Source: Mycoplasma sp. CSL7475-4
GTDB lineage: Bacteria; Bacillota_I; Bacilli_A; Mycoplasmatales; Metamycoplasmataceae
DNA length: 64,000 nt
Assembly: GCF_024834065.1 (NCBI RefSeq)
Contig: NZ_JANUYA010000005.1
Coordinates: forward strand, 1-64,000
Reading direction: 5' to 3'
Positions 11,625 to 23,449 of the stretch are shown here, piece after piece. Each line of letters begins with the position of its first letter. Positions within the stretch are counted from its first letter, which is position 1. Both the position numbers and the translations under genes were made by a program. A model generated the notes under the pieces. It did not search any database. It worked only from the letters and a program-made list of their open reading frames with translations, and was not told the DNA's origin.

Positions 11625-12643
11625 TGGATAACTATTTATATAAAGTTTATAACTATTTATCAAATACTGCTCTTTCTGAAACTGGGACTAAGTTTATTTT
11701 TGGTTTAATTGTTTCAATATTGCTGCTTTCAATTCCGATTTTGGTAGCTCTATTTGTACCTTTATTTATAAAGAAACCAAAAAAAGAATTTTCTATTTAT
11801 TTGTACTCATTTATTACTGGAATGTTTATTATTTTGGGTTCTTTTGGCTATCTACGTGAAGCGATCGAAATAACTAGCCGCGGAAGTGGTTTAAAAGGCA
11901 ATAATATACCCACAAGCAATATTTATCTATACAACATTTTAATTATTGTCGGTGGATCGCTGCTGGGAATTATTAGTGCTTTTACAATTAAATACATTGT
12001 TTATGCCACAATCAAAAGAAAATATAACTTAAAAAATTCAATATTTGTACACACACACGAAGCAGGACATCATCACGGGGAACAAGAACACCAACATACA
12101 CACGGTGATCACATCTGAAACAACAATGATTTAGCCGAAGTAGAAACTAAGCAATATAAGAAAAAAAACAAATGGACTGCGCTAATTTTATTGTTAGGAC
12201 ACAGAATTCCTGAAGGTTTATTGATTGGAATTAGTTTATTTAACCTAATTCACAATCAAAATGTGAGTGCTGTTTCAATTGCTTTCTTTATTTCATTCGT
12301 GATGCACACAATACCTGAAGAAATTGTTTTTTACTACCGTCAAAGGGAAATGGGTATTAAGCCAATTTATGCCGTGTTAAATTCAATTGCAGGTTTGTCC
12401 CTAATTATTCCGTTTATATTCATTGGTGTTTTCGGGGCTGAATTTTTAGAAAAAATTCCAGCACTTAAGGCATTCATTATGGCCACAGTTGGTTCAGTAA
12501 TGGTCTTTACAGCAATGGTTGAATTCTTGCCTGAGTTTTATCACAATAACTTAGAAAAGAAAAAATGATTTATCACACTATTGATGTTCTTTTTAGGAAT
12601 AATTTTTACAATATTTGTTTTATCATTCCACACACACGGTTAA
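11624..12643 (+). CDS. ZIP-family metal (zinc) transporter
   Basis: Inner-membrane divalent metal importer of 339 residues. Diagnostic ZIP motifs are present: LLGHRIPEGLLIGISL (helix 4, H-x2-PEG) and SFVMHTIPEEIVFYY (helix 5, H-x2-PEE). A very histidine-rich cytoplasmic loop lies near residues 145-163 (HEAGHHHGEQEHQHTHGDH), as in other ZIP proteins where it gathers or senses zinc. Two TGA Trp codons fall in the loop and last helix. It is the final gene of the permease/lipoprotein operon and is followed by a strong terminator. Zinc is the most likely substrate; Mn or Fe cannot be excluded. Confidence 0.9.
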
Positions 12644-12650
12644 TTCAAAC

Positions 12651-12673
12651 AAGACACTTAAGTGTCTTTTTTT
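12651..12673 (+). terminator. intrinsic terminator after ZIP gene
   Basis: AAGACACTTAAGTGTCTT inverted repeat followed by a run of T. Confidence 0.85.
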
Positions 12674-12713
12674 ATATCTCGTTCAATATTAGCACTAATT
12701 TAATATAAATCAG

Positions 12714-12719
12714 TATAAT
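12714..12719 (+). promoter_or_regulatory. -10 box for hsdR
   Basis: TATAAT 34 bases before the hsdR ATG, directly after the upstream terminator; no clear -35 box. A GGGGGAGA ribosome binding site lies at 12743-12750. Confidence 0.6.
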
Positions 12720-12752
12720 TATTTATACATAAAGCAATAATAGGGGGAGAAT

Positions 12753-15700
12753 ATGGCAAAATCAAAGACTTTTTTTCAAAGTGAAAAAGAATTTCAAGAA
12801 GAATTAGTTAATAAACTTATAAACGAAGGAAAATGAAAAAATTTAAATGACTATGGTCTCGCAGATAAATTTAACAACATTGACGAAGAAGTCATCTGAC
12901 AAAATTGACGTAAAATTTTAAATATTTTTAATGTTAAATGACTTGGCGATTACCCTTTAACAGACGAAGAGTTCAAAGAAGTTAAAAAACAAGTTTTTTT
13001 AGCAACAACAAAAGTTTCAAAAGCCAACGAGGCTTTAAAAACCGGCTTAATTGCAATAAAACGTCTTGAAAAAAGAAGTAAATATTACGATGAAGTAATA
13101 TATTTACGCTTCTTCCCAACAGGAGAAGTAAATCCGGCCGAAAATATATATCAAGTTGCAACCGAAGTTACAATACAGCGTGGTTCAGGTTTTAAATCAA
13201 AAAAACGCCTTGACCTAGTACTTTTAATTAACGGAATCCCGCTTTATCATATTGAATTAAAACAATATGCCGATAAATTCCAAGATGCTGTTATTCAGAT
13301 AAAAAATTATCATACCGATAAAATATATGAAGGACTTTTCGGGTTTGTACAAGTGTTAGTCGCTATGGTACCTAATAAAATGTGATATTGACCAAACGCA
13401 ACTAACTCAACCGAATTTGAGACAAATATCAAAAACGCCATGCATTGAGCAGATTTTGATAACAAAATAGTTAACGACTGAGAGACAATTGCTAGTCAAT
13501 TTTTAAGCATACCAGCTTCACATAAACTGGTTCAAAATTACTCAATCGGAAATAATGAGGATGATGAGTTAATTTTGCTTCGTAGCTATCAATTTCATGC
13601 AGTTGAAAGAATATTATCAAAATTTAGCCGTTCAGGTGAAGGAATCTGAGACGATGTTAAAACTACTGACAGGTCAATAAAAGCAGGGTATGTATGACAT
13701 ACAACCGGTTCAGGTAAGACATTAACAAGTTTTATGACATCTAGATTATTATTAGACCATAAGCATGCCGATCGAGTAATTTTTGTTGTTGATAGAATTT
13801 CATTGAATAATCAAACCAAAAATGAATTTAATCGTTTCGAAAATAGAGGAAGTAACGAAGGGAGTTTAGTAAGCGTTCCCAAAAATTCCGCAGACTTATA
13901 TAAACTACTCAAAAATGACGATAATAAAATTGTTATTACTACAATCAACAAATTAGACAAAATGATTTCCGAAAATAAAGTAAAAACCAATTTTGCAAAA
14001 TTAAAAGATAAAAGATATGTCTTCATTTTTGATGAGGCACACCGTTCAACATCTGGTTCACAATTAGCGTCAATTACTGAATTTTTTTCTTCATCAGCAA
14101 TTATAGGTTTTACAGGTACCCCGATATTCGAAAAAAACTCAAAAAACAATTTAACCACGGAAGATATTTTTGGCAAGGATAGAATACACCAATACACTAT
14201 TTTAGATGGTATTAGGGACAGAAAAGTGCTTAAATTCAATATCGATTATGTAACAATGCCTGAAGTCATTACATTTTACACTTGAATAAAGCAAAATAAT
14301 AGACTGCTTAATTTGCAAAATGAAGATGAGCTGAATCAAAATATTAAGGAATTTGTAAAGAATTACGAAGAAATACGTGAAGGATTTAACAATTCCACTG
14401 ATAGTTTGTTTTCTAAAGAATGGCATGATATTGAAGGTATCATGAATATACAATCTAATGATCCTAATTTAATGCTTATCGAAGATAAAATCTTAGATGC
14501 AAAATATTATGATAATGTATTTTATAAAAATAGTGTTGCCAAATTTATTCTAAATGATTGATTTAACCGCAGTTCATCGTGCAACTTTAGTGCGTTATTT
14601 GCTACATCAAGTATTGCGGATGCTATTCAATATTACAATATATTCCAAGAGTTAAATCACACCAGTGATAAAAAATACAAAATCACCACTATTTTTGATG
14701 ATAGTTTGGATGTTGTTGATGATTTTGAGAAAAATAGTTTCAAAATTGATGCTATTCAAAAAATTGTTAAAAATTATAACGAAGATTTTAAAACAAATTT
14801 TAGTGCTGAAACATATAAAGACGGGTTCAAAAATGATGTCTTACAAAGATTAGCACGCAAAGGGATATACAATAATTTAAGATTAAAACGTGGTGTAAAT
14901 AAAGAGTTAGATGAAAAAAAACTAGATATTGTTATTGTTGTATCTCAATTGTTGACTGGTTATGACTCAAAATACATAAACACGGTTTATTTTGACAAGA
15001 TTGTAAAAATGGAAGGTTTGGTACAAGCCTTCTCGAGAACAAATCGTGTTTTAGACGATGTAAGTTATAAAATTAAAGACTTTGGAAATATTGTTTGTTT
15101 TAGAGCTCCGCACAGAATGAAACATAACGTCAAGGAAGCATTCGCCGAGTACGCACACGCAAACGACTGAAGACAATTCCAAACCATTACTGACTCAGAG
15201 TTAGTTTTAAGTCAAATAAACACATACAAAAAAATTAAAGCAACTCTACAAAAAATTTCACGAACAGATGAAAATAACAATATCGAAATATTAATCAGTG
15301 ATGAAGATGCTGAAAATTTTGAACTATTAAGCGAATTTAGTAATCTAGTTACAAATGTGACGCAGTTAATTTCAAACAAAAATAGCATTAGTATAAGAAA
15401 TTCTTTATCGAAATTGAAGGACAAAGAAGAATACGAAGAATATCAAAGTTATATGGAGGAGATAAATGATTTAATCCCTAGATTAAAGAGTGCAATCCGA
15501 AGTGTTAACATAAATGATATCATTGATAATAACAACAATAAGAAAAATAAACCATTAATGGTAGTTATCGACCTTGACAAAGTTGATTTTATAACTAAAA
15601 GTGAAACCATTAACGAGATGTGATTGAAACAGTTAGAGCAACAAATTGCAGATGACGTTGATTTATCATTAATTATCCAGCATTTGAGCGAACATTTCAC

Positions 15701-16046
15701 AAAAGAACAAATTGACGTGTTTATTGCTAATTGAGAAGACATTAGACGTGGTAAGAATTTTATTGATGTACTTAAAAATCACGAAATCGAACGAGTGAAA
15801 GAATACACAAAAAACTTTGGCTTAGATTTTGAAAAAGTATGGAATCTATACACTAGAACTCAAGGTATTGATGAAAATAATGGTTGAGAAGACTTGACAA
15901 AAGATTATGTAGCTAGCGCAGAAACTAGAGCTTATTGTAATACTATCGTTAGAAATTATCGCGGGGCAATAAATACACTTAAAGTCAAATTATTAGCACG
16001 TGAAGAGTTAGAAAAATTACGTAATTCTAAAAATAACGACTTTTAG
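12753..16046 (+). CDS. hsdR: type I restriction enzyme R subunit
   Basis: ATP-driven translocase and nuclease of a type I restriction complex, 1097 residues, open throughout when TGA is Trp. The N-terminal PD-(D/E)XK nuclease is seen as RLDLVLL...YHIELKQ near residues 152-171. The SF2 motor follows: Walker A HTTGSGKTLTS near 316, the DEAH box FIFDEAHRS near 424, motif III IIGFTGTP near 450, and motif VI region VQAFSRTNRVLDD near 760. No frameshift, so it may be functional. It needs HsdM and HsdS; HsdS-like units lie 11 kb away at the left edge, and hsdM is not in this window. It converges with a recombinase gene 26 bases downstream. Confidence 0.95.
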
Positions 16047-16072
16047 TCGCTATTTGTGGGTATTATAAATAA

Positions 16073-16996
16073 TTAAAATAGATTAGATATCGACCGCATA
16101 ACCAAGTCGATATCTTTATTTTCTAATTCGTTAATAATATGTAAATATATTCTTTCTGTAGTGTTCATGCTTGCGTGGCCTAGGCGTTTAGCGACTGAAG
16201 CTATTGACACGCCGGCATAGAGCAATATTGAAGCATGTGTGTGTCTGAGACCGTGAATCGAAATTACAGGTACATTAGCTTTTTGACAACGCCTTTGTAA
16301 AATGTCGTTGATAGTTGAATTAAATATTTTTTTATCGTTAACAAAAATTGGCTTATCTTCTGGCAAATTTCTAATTAGCATTGCAAATTGTGAAGTCGTT
16401 AATCAGTCTAATTGTACCTTACGAATTGATGATTTATTTTTTGTGGGAGCAAAGCCGTCATTATCTTTGTAATTTCACGTTTTGGTGATATTTAATAATT
16501 GTTTGTTGAAATCAAAATCGTTGGGAGTTAGGGCTAAAGCTTCTGAAAATCTTAAACCTGTTTTTGCAATTAGTAAAATCAATCAATCAAAATTGATTTT
16601 TTCTTTAAGATTTAAAGATTTAATCAATAATTGCAATTCAAATTGACTTAAAAATTTTGGTTTTTTATTTTTTGACGGCATTCTCCCTTTTATCACTACT
16701 TTACGGGTAGGATCAACCCGCAATAGACCATCATCAAAGGCGTCTAAAAGACAACTTTTAAGATGATGGTGAAAATCCATTGTCGTTTGGCGCTCGTGAT
16801 GTTCGGCGTACTCATTTAGTATTTTTTGGTATGAAATTCTATCTAATTCACTTAATTTTAATTGGGGACATATTTTAATTAGTCAGTCAAGTGTTGTTAA
16901 ATATTTGTTAAAACTTATCTTTCTAATTGAACCTTTTTTATATATATCAATTCAATTTTGAAAGTATCTGTAAAATGTTATATCATTTTTTTTCAT
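16073..16996 (-). CDS. tyrosine recombinase (phage integrase family)
   Basis: Site-specific DNA recombinase of 307 residues. The N-terminal SAM-like core-binding domain (about 1-110) is followed by the catalytic domain: TGLRFSEAL (catalytic Arg I, near 145), HGLRHTHAS (H-x-x-R-H, near 248), LGHASMNTTERIYLHI (His and nucleophile Tyr, near 270-283). Start ATG 16996 has AGGAAGG 7 bases upstream. The last codon runs almost into convergent hsdR. In other mycoplasmas, related recombinases beside hsd or surface-protein loci invert DNA for phase variation, so a role in shuffling the hsdS units is plausible but not shown here; XerC-like chromosome functions are an alternative. Confidence 0.9.
16085..16120 (+). 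terminator. perfect 10-bp inverted repeat, probable hsdR terminator inside the recombinase 3' end
   Basis: AGATATCGAC (16085-16094) and GTCGATATCT (16106-16115) form a perfect stem with an 11-base loop, followed on the plus strand by TTATTTTCT. It lies in the last codons of the opposite-strand recombinase, so it would end hsdR transcription. A recombination-site role cannot be excluded. Confidence 0.6.
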
Positions 16997-17079
16997 AATT
17001 TCCTTCCTCTACCCACGTAAAATATCATACATTATGCATTTAAATGGTTTAAGTTTACATTGCAAAGTGGCAATATAAA

Positions 17080-17101
17080 AATGAGCCCGTGTGAGCTCAT
17101 T
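17080..17101 (-). terminator. terminator after nucleoside ABC operon
   Basis: AATGAGC / GCTCATT stem with an 8-base loop; on the minus strand it is followed by TTTTATA. The stem would also stop rightward transcripts. Confidence 0.75.
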
Positions 17102-17136
17102 TAGATTTTTAAATAATTATTAAATGCGTATTAGTT

Positions 17137-18096
17137 CTAACGAACTGATTTGTCATATGCGATACCTGATGCGGCAGGCGCATGTGATTTTTTTCCAGTG
17201 ATCATAACAATCAATAACGATAGCATGTATGGAATAACTTGTAATAATGATTGATATGGTTTTAATTCTGGCACGAACGCACCTGAAGAAGATGAAATCG
17301 CATACAAGAATGAGAATAAGAATGAAGCACCACAAACGATGAAAATGTTTCATTGACCCATAATCATAATTGCTAGGGCTAAATATCCATATCCTCTAAC
17401 GTCACCGTTAAATGAAGCACCTAAAGTTTGTGAGAATATTGAACCCGCAACTCCGGCGATAGCTCCTGAAATGGCAATTCCTTGTCATTTGTATTTATTA
17501 ACGTTGATACCTGCAACGTCAGCGGCTTGAGGGTTTTCCCCAATACTTCTAAATCTCAATCCTCATTTAGTTTTATATAGAGCGAATGCTGAAACAGCAA
17601 TAATCGCAATAGTGATAACCATTTTTCATGAAATTATCTCAACTCTTTGAGAATCAAGAACTTCGATAACATATCTTAGTTCTTGAATATTGTTAGCTGG
17701 TTTTTTATTACCATTACCAAAAATGTCTAACAAAATAATTGCAATACCGAATGCTAGTAGGTTAATAGCAAAACCTGAAATAGTGTGTTCACTTTTTAGT
17801 TTGATAGTTGCAAAACCATGCAACATCGCAAAGGCAGCGGCCACACCCATTGCCATTATTGTAGCCGGTATTTGTCAAAGACCATTACGGCCAATAACAC
17901 TAGTTTCACCAAATATTTTGTTAATGATATCACTAAATACTAAGTAAGAAACTGCACCGATAACCATCATCCCGTTAATACCGATATTTACGATACCAAC
18001 TTTTTCACTAAATAATCCACTAATTCCACCAAGTGTGAATATACAGAAGAAAAGAATTAGTCAACCATAAGTATCAACTACTAATTTTAATGACAT
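17137..18096 (-). CDS. nucleoside ABC transporter permease 2 (BMP-type system)
   Basis: 319-residue membrane subunit of a ribose/nucleoside-type ABC importer. Family phrases: GISGLFSEKVGIVNIGINGMM near the N-terminus (matching the SERAGVVNIGIEG pattern of NupQ/YufQ) and GLRFRSIGENPQAADVAGIN near residue 205, then the VAGSIF and RGYGYLALA region. Eight or more hydrophobic segments. TGA encodes several Trp. Its ATG overlaps the stop of permease 1 by one base. Together with permease 1, the double ATPase and the BMP lipoprotein it should import nucleosides, which mycoplasmas cannot make. Confidence 0.88.
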
Positions 18097-20027
18097 TATT
18101 TTCCTCCTTTATTAGTTCTATAATCTTTTAACATTGCGAATCTTTGTTCGATAATGTTATTGTAAATTGCTTGGAATTTAGCTTTAATAGATTTTTCTGA
18201 TGCAATTTTTTCTTGTTTTAGATTGAATTTTCTTGTTGAACCTAGTCTACTCATTTCAAGATTCATTTTTTGTTTTTGGTTGTTAATGTATTCGAAGTTT
18301 TCGATAGTTTCTTTCTCTGAATTTTTGTAGTTCATTGCAGAAGAAAGATATTTATCAGTCATTTTTTCAATTTCAACTTTAATTTGTTTAACACGTTTTT
18401 TGTTTGAAATTTCACCTTTAGCAAGTTCAACTGCAGGAACAGATAATGAATTAATTGATTCTTTAACCGAACCAAAGCTTGCTGCTTCTTGTTTTTGGAA
18501 AGCAACTAAATCCTTGATTTCTTTTTTGTATTGTGAAATCAATTCGTGATTTTTAGCAAGTTTTGCGTTGTGCAATAAAACTTGTAAATCGTAAACTTTG
18601 TTTGCATTGATAATACCAATTTTTGCGCGTTCAGTCAAGATATTGTTTAATAACAGATTTTTCTGATATTTTTCTTCTAATTTTTGCAACTTAGCTAACA
18701 TTTTTTCATAATTTTGATCGTCAACATTATATTCAATTCTGTGCAATGCTAAATTGTATCTATTAGTTAGAGATATACGTTTTCTTTCTAGCATATTCAA
18801 TTTGTAATTTGCTAGGTAACGTGGATCTTTTATCAAAGCAATTCCGCGCGAAATTGAACGTAAAGGTTTGAAATTACTAAACATCACAGAAGTTGCTGCA
18901 AGATATAGAATCATTGATGTAATAACTTGAAGGTCTTCCGGTTTTAAATATAATGGGTCAAGTTGAATGGTGTATTGCGATGAATACAATGCTGTATAGA
19001 ATAATGATGAAAATACAATACCAATTGGTGAGTTAAGTGCTAATAAACTAATTGCAATCGATTCAAAACCAATAACTAGTGGTTCAGTGATACGGTTGAA
19101 AGCAACACTTGGAGCAATAACATATTGATAAAATCCTGCAATACTTGCAATCATTGCTGAAAAAGCAAGAATTAGCATTGTTAGCATTTTATCGTTAACA
19201 CCCATGTATTTACCGTTAGTTTTAGCAACCCCTTGCATTCTAATTTTGTATCCTAAACTTGTGAAGTTGAAGATAAAGGCAATTGCGATTACTAATGCAA
19301 TCAAACTTATAATCCCGCCAATCACAAAAGCATTTTTAACAGCTGATGAAATAACGGCAAAACCTGGTTTAACCCCTGTGTTAGTGTCATCGAAATAAGC
19401 ATTAATTTGTTCAGGTTTTAATTCAGGTCAAATAATTGAAGCTGATTTTTGTTGGAATAAAATCATTGAAATTCCAACTATTATTCAGTTAACCATAATT
19501 GTTGAAATAACTTCATGCACATTTAGATGTGCTTTAAGTGCTCCTGAAATTAAACCAACAATAAAAGCAAATAACATTGAGAAAATTAGTGCTACAAATA
19601 AAACTCATAATGGTATTTCTTTGCTTGAGTTGTAAGCCATTTTGATGAAAATACCAAACGAAGTAGCTCCCGAGATCATCATTTGTCCAGGAATACCAAT
19701 GTTGAATAATCCTGCTTTAAAACTTAAAGCACAGGCCAACGATGAAAACCCAAAGACTAAAAAGAAGTTAACAATGTATTCTTTATTATTTGAGTTTAAA
19801 CTATCAATTACAGCATTTACAATTTGAAATGGGTTAATTACATAACCATCAAAAATTGCTTTTTTAAGAAATATATAAACGAACGAAAGAACTATCCCGA
19901 AGAAAAGCGCTCAAAGAGATGATGCAACTTTACGACCGGTTGACTTAGTCTTATCCATTTTTATAAAATTACTCATCTTTTGACTGAATGTTCGCAAAGA
20001 ATCACTCAAATTGTGTTTTGTCTTCAT
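18096..20027 (-). CDS. nucleoside ABC transporter permease 1 with long coiled-coil C-terminus
   Basis: 643 residues. The first ~390 are a NupP/YufP-type permease (SFKAGLFNIGIPGQMMISGA near 90; SLGYKIRMQGVAKTNGKYMGV near 260). Family members usually end near there, but this protein continues for roughly 230 residues of charged, Lys/Glu/Gln-rich sequence without membrane segments, probably coiled coil, predicted to face the cytoplasm. The start at 20027 has AGGAGG 6 bases upstream and lies inside the 3' end of the ATPase gene (59-base overlap). The extension has no known function; it could tether the transporter or hold ATPase subunits. Confidence 0.85.
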
Positions 20028-21879
20028 TTGTTTCCTCCTTTCTGTTTAATTTGAAATTATCATAAATTTCTTTAAATGATTTTTTAGCATGTGAAATTTC
20101 TGCTTTTTTATTCAATGCTACTTGTAAACGTTCACGACGAGCTTTTTTATAGTTCTCGCTTAATTCAGCAATAGCTTCTTTACCTGCGTCTTTTGAACGT
20201 TTAGCAATAAATAAACTTGATTTAATTGATGTCTCTTTCAACAATGCTTCTTCTAGCAATTTACTATATTTTTTCTCAATTATATTGATATAACTTTCTT
20301 TTGAATCTTCTATATCTATTGGGTTATATCATGTTTGGTTATCTTCAGAAGATGAGGATGACATGAATTTACCTATTTGTTCACGAGTTGTTGTTCTTGC
20401 GTCTTTAATTGACAAAATTCTACCTTCGTTAATTACTGCGATAGTATCAGCTAACGCTAAAACTTCATCAAGCTCGTAAGAAATTAGTAAAATCGCTTTT
20501 CCTTTTTTCTTTTCTTCTAAAATTTGACTATGAATGTTTGTAATAGCACCAATATCCATACCACGTGTAGGTTGGACAATTATGATGAAATCGTGTTCAA
20601 ACATCATTTCACGACCAACAATAAATTTTTGTTGGTTTCCACCAGATAGTGAACGTGCAATACTTTTAGCACCTTGTGAACTACGAACGTCAAATTTTTC
20701 AATAATTTCCTCAGTGAAATTACGAATTTGTTTGTTCTTGAACACACCACCGGTTTGGAAATGTGGGTCTCATAATCTTCTAATTACTGAGTTTTCTTCA
20801 ATAGTGAAGTCAAGGATTACACCATGATGGTGTCTATCCGCTGGAATGTACGCCACGTGGTTTTTACTACGATTTCATGCGCTCATTTTGGTTATATCTT
20901 TAACTTGATATTCATTAGTTTTCTTATCAAGTACTTTTAGATGTACAGAACCTTTAGTTGGTTGCTCTAATCCACCAACTACATATTCTAATTCCTCTTG
21001 ACCATTTCCTGAAACCCCTGCAATTGCAAAAATTTCACCAGCATGAATATCAAAAGAAATATTTTTTAAATTTTTGTGTAACTTGTGTGTAGTTACATTT
21101 TTCATTGAAAATACAACATCTTTTTTCTCTGCTACAGAATCGTTTTTGATTTCAACAACTTCATTACCAACCATAGCTTTGATTATTTGGTCTAATGTTG
21201 TATCTTTCATCACAAAATTACCCGCTACTTTTCCAAGTCTCAATACCGTTGCGGTATCAGCGACTTGTTCAATCTCTTTAAGTTTGTGTGAAATGAATAT
21301 TATTGTCTTGCCTGCTTTTTTGAATATTTGGAATGATTCTAATAACCCTTGAATTTCTTCATCGGTTAATACGGCAGTTGGTTCGTCAAAAACCAAAATG
21401 TCGTTTCCCCGGTAAAGCATTTTCATAATCTCAACTTTTTGTTGAGTTGAGACTGTGGCATCACCTGATTTTTGGAATAAATCGAAGTGTAGGTTATAAG
21501 TATTTTGAAGAGCTTTTATTTTTTTGATAGCAACGTTTCTATTCAAAACGCCTGCTGCGGATGTTCACTCTTCTCCAAGGATTATGTTATCAAGATTAGT
21601 ATATACGTCTACTAATTTAAAGTGTTGGTGCACCATACCGATACCTAATGCATTGGCATCGTTTGGTCCAGAAAAAAGCACCTTGTTGCCGTTGATTAGG
21701 ATCTCTCCACTTGTTTGTTCATATAAACCAAACAAAATTGACATCAAGGTACTTTTACCAGCCCCGTTTTCACCGATTAATGCGTGAATTGTTCCTTTGC
21801 GTACTGCAAATGAAACATCGTCATTAGCGATTATTCCGGGAAATTTTTTAGTAACGTTTCTAAATTCAACTGCGTTCAC
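19969..21879 (-). CDS. nucleoside ABC transporter, double ATP-binding subunit
   Basis: 636-residue protein with two ABC cassettes (NupO/RbsA/YufO type). Cassette 1: Walker A GENGAGKST near 36, Walker B LVFDEPTAVLTDEEI near 170. Cassette 2: degenerate Walker A GVSGNGQEE near 300, signature SLSGGNQQKFIVGREM near 410, and Walker B replaced by FIIIVQPTRGMDIGA near 430, the usual asymmetry of this family. A charged C-terminal tail of about 110 residues follows and may be another mycoplasma extension. It drives the two permeases encoded just downstream; the BMP lipoprotein is encoded immediately upstream. Confidence 0.92.
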
Positions 21880-21881
21880 TA

Positions 21882-23177
21882 TTATGCTTTATATAGTGCT
21901 TTGGCAAGAGCATTCATACGTTCTTGAAGATTTGTGATTTCTGGGCCTTCTTTTGTAACTTTTGATGAGTATAGTCAAGTTTTATCTTCGTCATTTAGAG
22001 ATTTAGCAACTTTTTTACCTTCATCTAGAGCTTCTTGTGCTTGTTTACCTCTTTCACCTTGGATGTATGTTTTTGAAACATCTACTCAGTTTTCATTAAA
22101 TCCACCGTAGATTATACCGTCGGTTACATTAATTTCAAATCCACCTAATTGATCTTTAGTTTTTTTGTTCAACGCAATAGAACCAACTAAGTCGTATGTC
22201 GATTGTCCTAAATTTTTAAGAATTGAAGTAAAGAATGCTGATTTACCAGATGGAGCAGCTAAAGCTTGGTCGGTGTCAACTCCAATAATGTATTTTCCTT
22301 TAAATGAATCTCTTTTCATCACTAAATATGTCGCTTGTCCAGCAACAGGTAAAATTAATTTAGGGTTTGTAGCTAGGACATTGTTAATAGCGGTATCCAT
22401 TATTGGCGAGTTTGTATCAAAACCTGTATTTAAGTCAACAGTGTTTTGTGTTGAGTGAACTTTTTTGTTTTCGTCTGTTTGTTTATTGTTTCAGTAAAGT
22501 ACACCTTTCATGAAACCTTCGTTAAAGTCAGTAACACCTTCGAAGACACCGCCTCCAAATTGTGCAAATGTTCTATCGGCTGCATTAGCTTCTTCTGATA
22601 GGAATTTAGCAGCAGCATATCCAGCAGCAAAAGCAGATTCTCTAGTTTTGAATTCTTGGAATACACCGTGTCCACCTAAAGCAGTTACATAGTCAGCACC
22701 AAGAATAGTTACACCTAAATTTGCCATTCTTTCAGCATTATTACCTTCTTTGATAAATGAATCAATTTGGTCTGAGTGTAAGAAACCTGGCATAATTCAA
22801 ATTTTGTATCCACTGTTTAGTGCTTGTGTATAAGCGTTCTTATAGTTTCCACCAGTAACTTCTAGAACATTGTAGTTTTTTCTACTAATTTTGTTCTGTG
22901 TAGTAAAGTTTAATAACCCTTCTCATGCTGATTGGTTAAATGATTTGTCATTGATATCTCCATCGTCATTGATCATAACGATTTTTGGAAGATTTGCTTT
23001 TTCACTTTCAGTTGCAACTAAATTATCGCTTTTAATTACGTTAACAACTGAGACTTTTGGTGATTTAGGGTGATCATATACACCTTTATTGCTTTGGCAA
23101 GCCGCAGCGATCATAGGTACTGAAGCTAGAGCAGAAAATACTCCCGCACCCATTAAAAATAATTTATTCTTTTTCAT
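21882..23177 (-). CDS. BMP-family (basic membrane protein) nucleoside-binding lipoprotein
   Basis: 431-residue lipoprotein; its signal peptide ends MIAAAC (Cys 27). The BMP/PnrA fold is recognisable from MINDDGDINDKSFNQSAWEG near 68 (the D-DKSFNQ-WEG ligand loop), a GADYVTALGGHG region, AGYAAAKFLSE, and IIGVDTDQ near 270. PnrA-like proteins bind purine nucleosides. First gene of a four-gene operon with the double ATPase and two permeases, so it is the outside receptor. The AGGAGG site is rather far (13 bases) from the ATG. A TATAAT box lies about 75 bases upstream. Confidence 0.92.
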
Positions 23178-23253
23178 GTTTATTTAAAAACCTCCTAATA
23201 ATACGCAATACACAAATATTACGAGATATAGCACGAGAACTATACCTAATTTA

Positions 23254-23259
23254 ATTATA
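23254..23259 (-). promoter_or_regulatory. -10 box for the nucleoside transporter operon
   Basis: TATAAT on the minus strand, leaving an untranslated leader of about 70 bases before the BMP lipoprotein. Confidence 0.5.
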
Positions 23260-23321
23260 ATAAATTTATAGTTTTTATGACTTTGATAACTCAATATGTT
23301 ATGGAATAGTTTCCGTATAAA

Positions 23322-23363
23322 AAAAATACAAAAAAAGCGTGTTTTTACTGAAAAAACACTTTA
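23322..23363 (-). terminator. terminator after rplT
   Basis: Imperfect stem AAAGTGTTTTT / AAAAACACGCTTT followed on the minus strand by TTTTTTT. Confidence 0.7.
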
Positions 23364-23449
23364 AATAATTGATAAACCAGTTTTTTTAAAAAAATTGAAT
23401 TTTAACAAAAAACAAATTTACAAAATTTTTTGCTTTTTTGTGTTATTAA

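Noticed and set aside
13811-14239. 142-codon minus-strand open frame inside hsdR
   Set aside because: Antisense to the conserved helicase core, no ribosome binding site and no recognisable motif.
12753-16046. hsdR appearing as many short open frames broken by TGA
   Set aside because: All pieces share one frame and the breaks are TGA at Trp positions, so the gene is intact under code 4.
16073-17000. Recombinase as evidence for a prophage or integrative element
   Set aside because: No other phage or conjugation genes, no tRNA target and no flanking att repeats were seen nearby.
17690-17947. Plus-strand open frames within the nucleoside transporter genes
   Set aside because: Antisense shadows of hydrophobic permease segments; no own ribosome binding site or domain.
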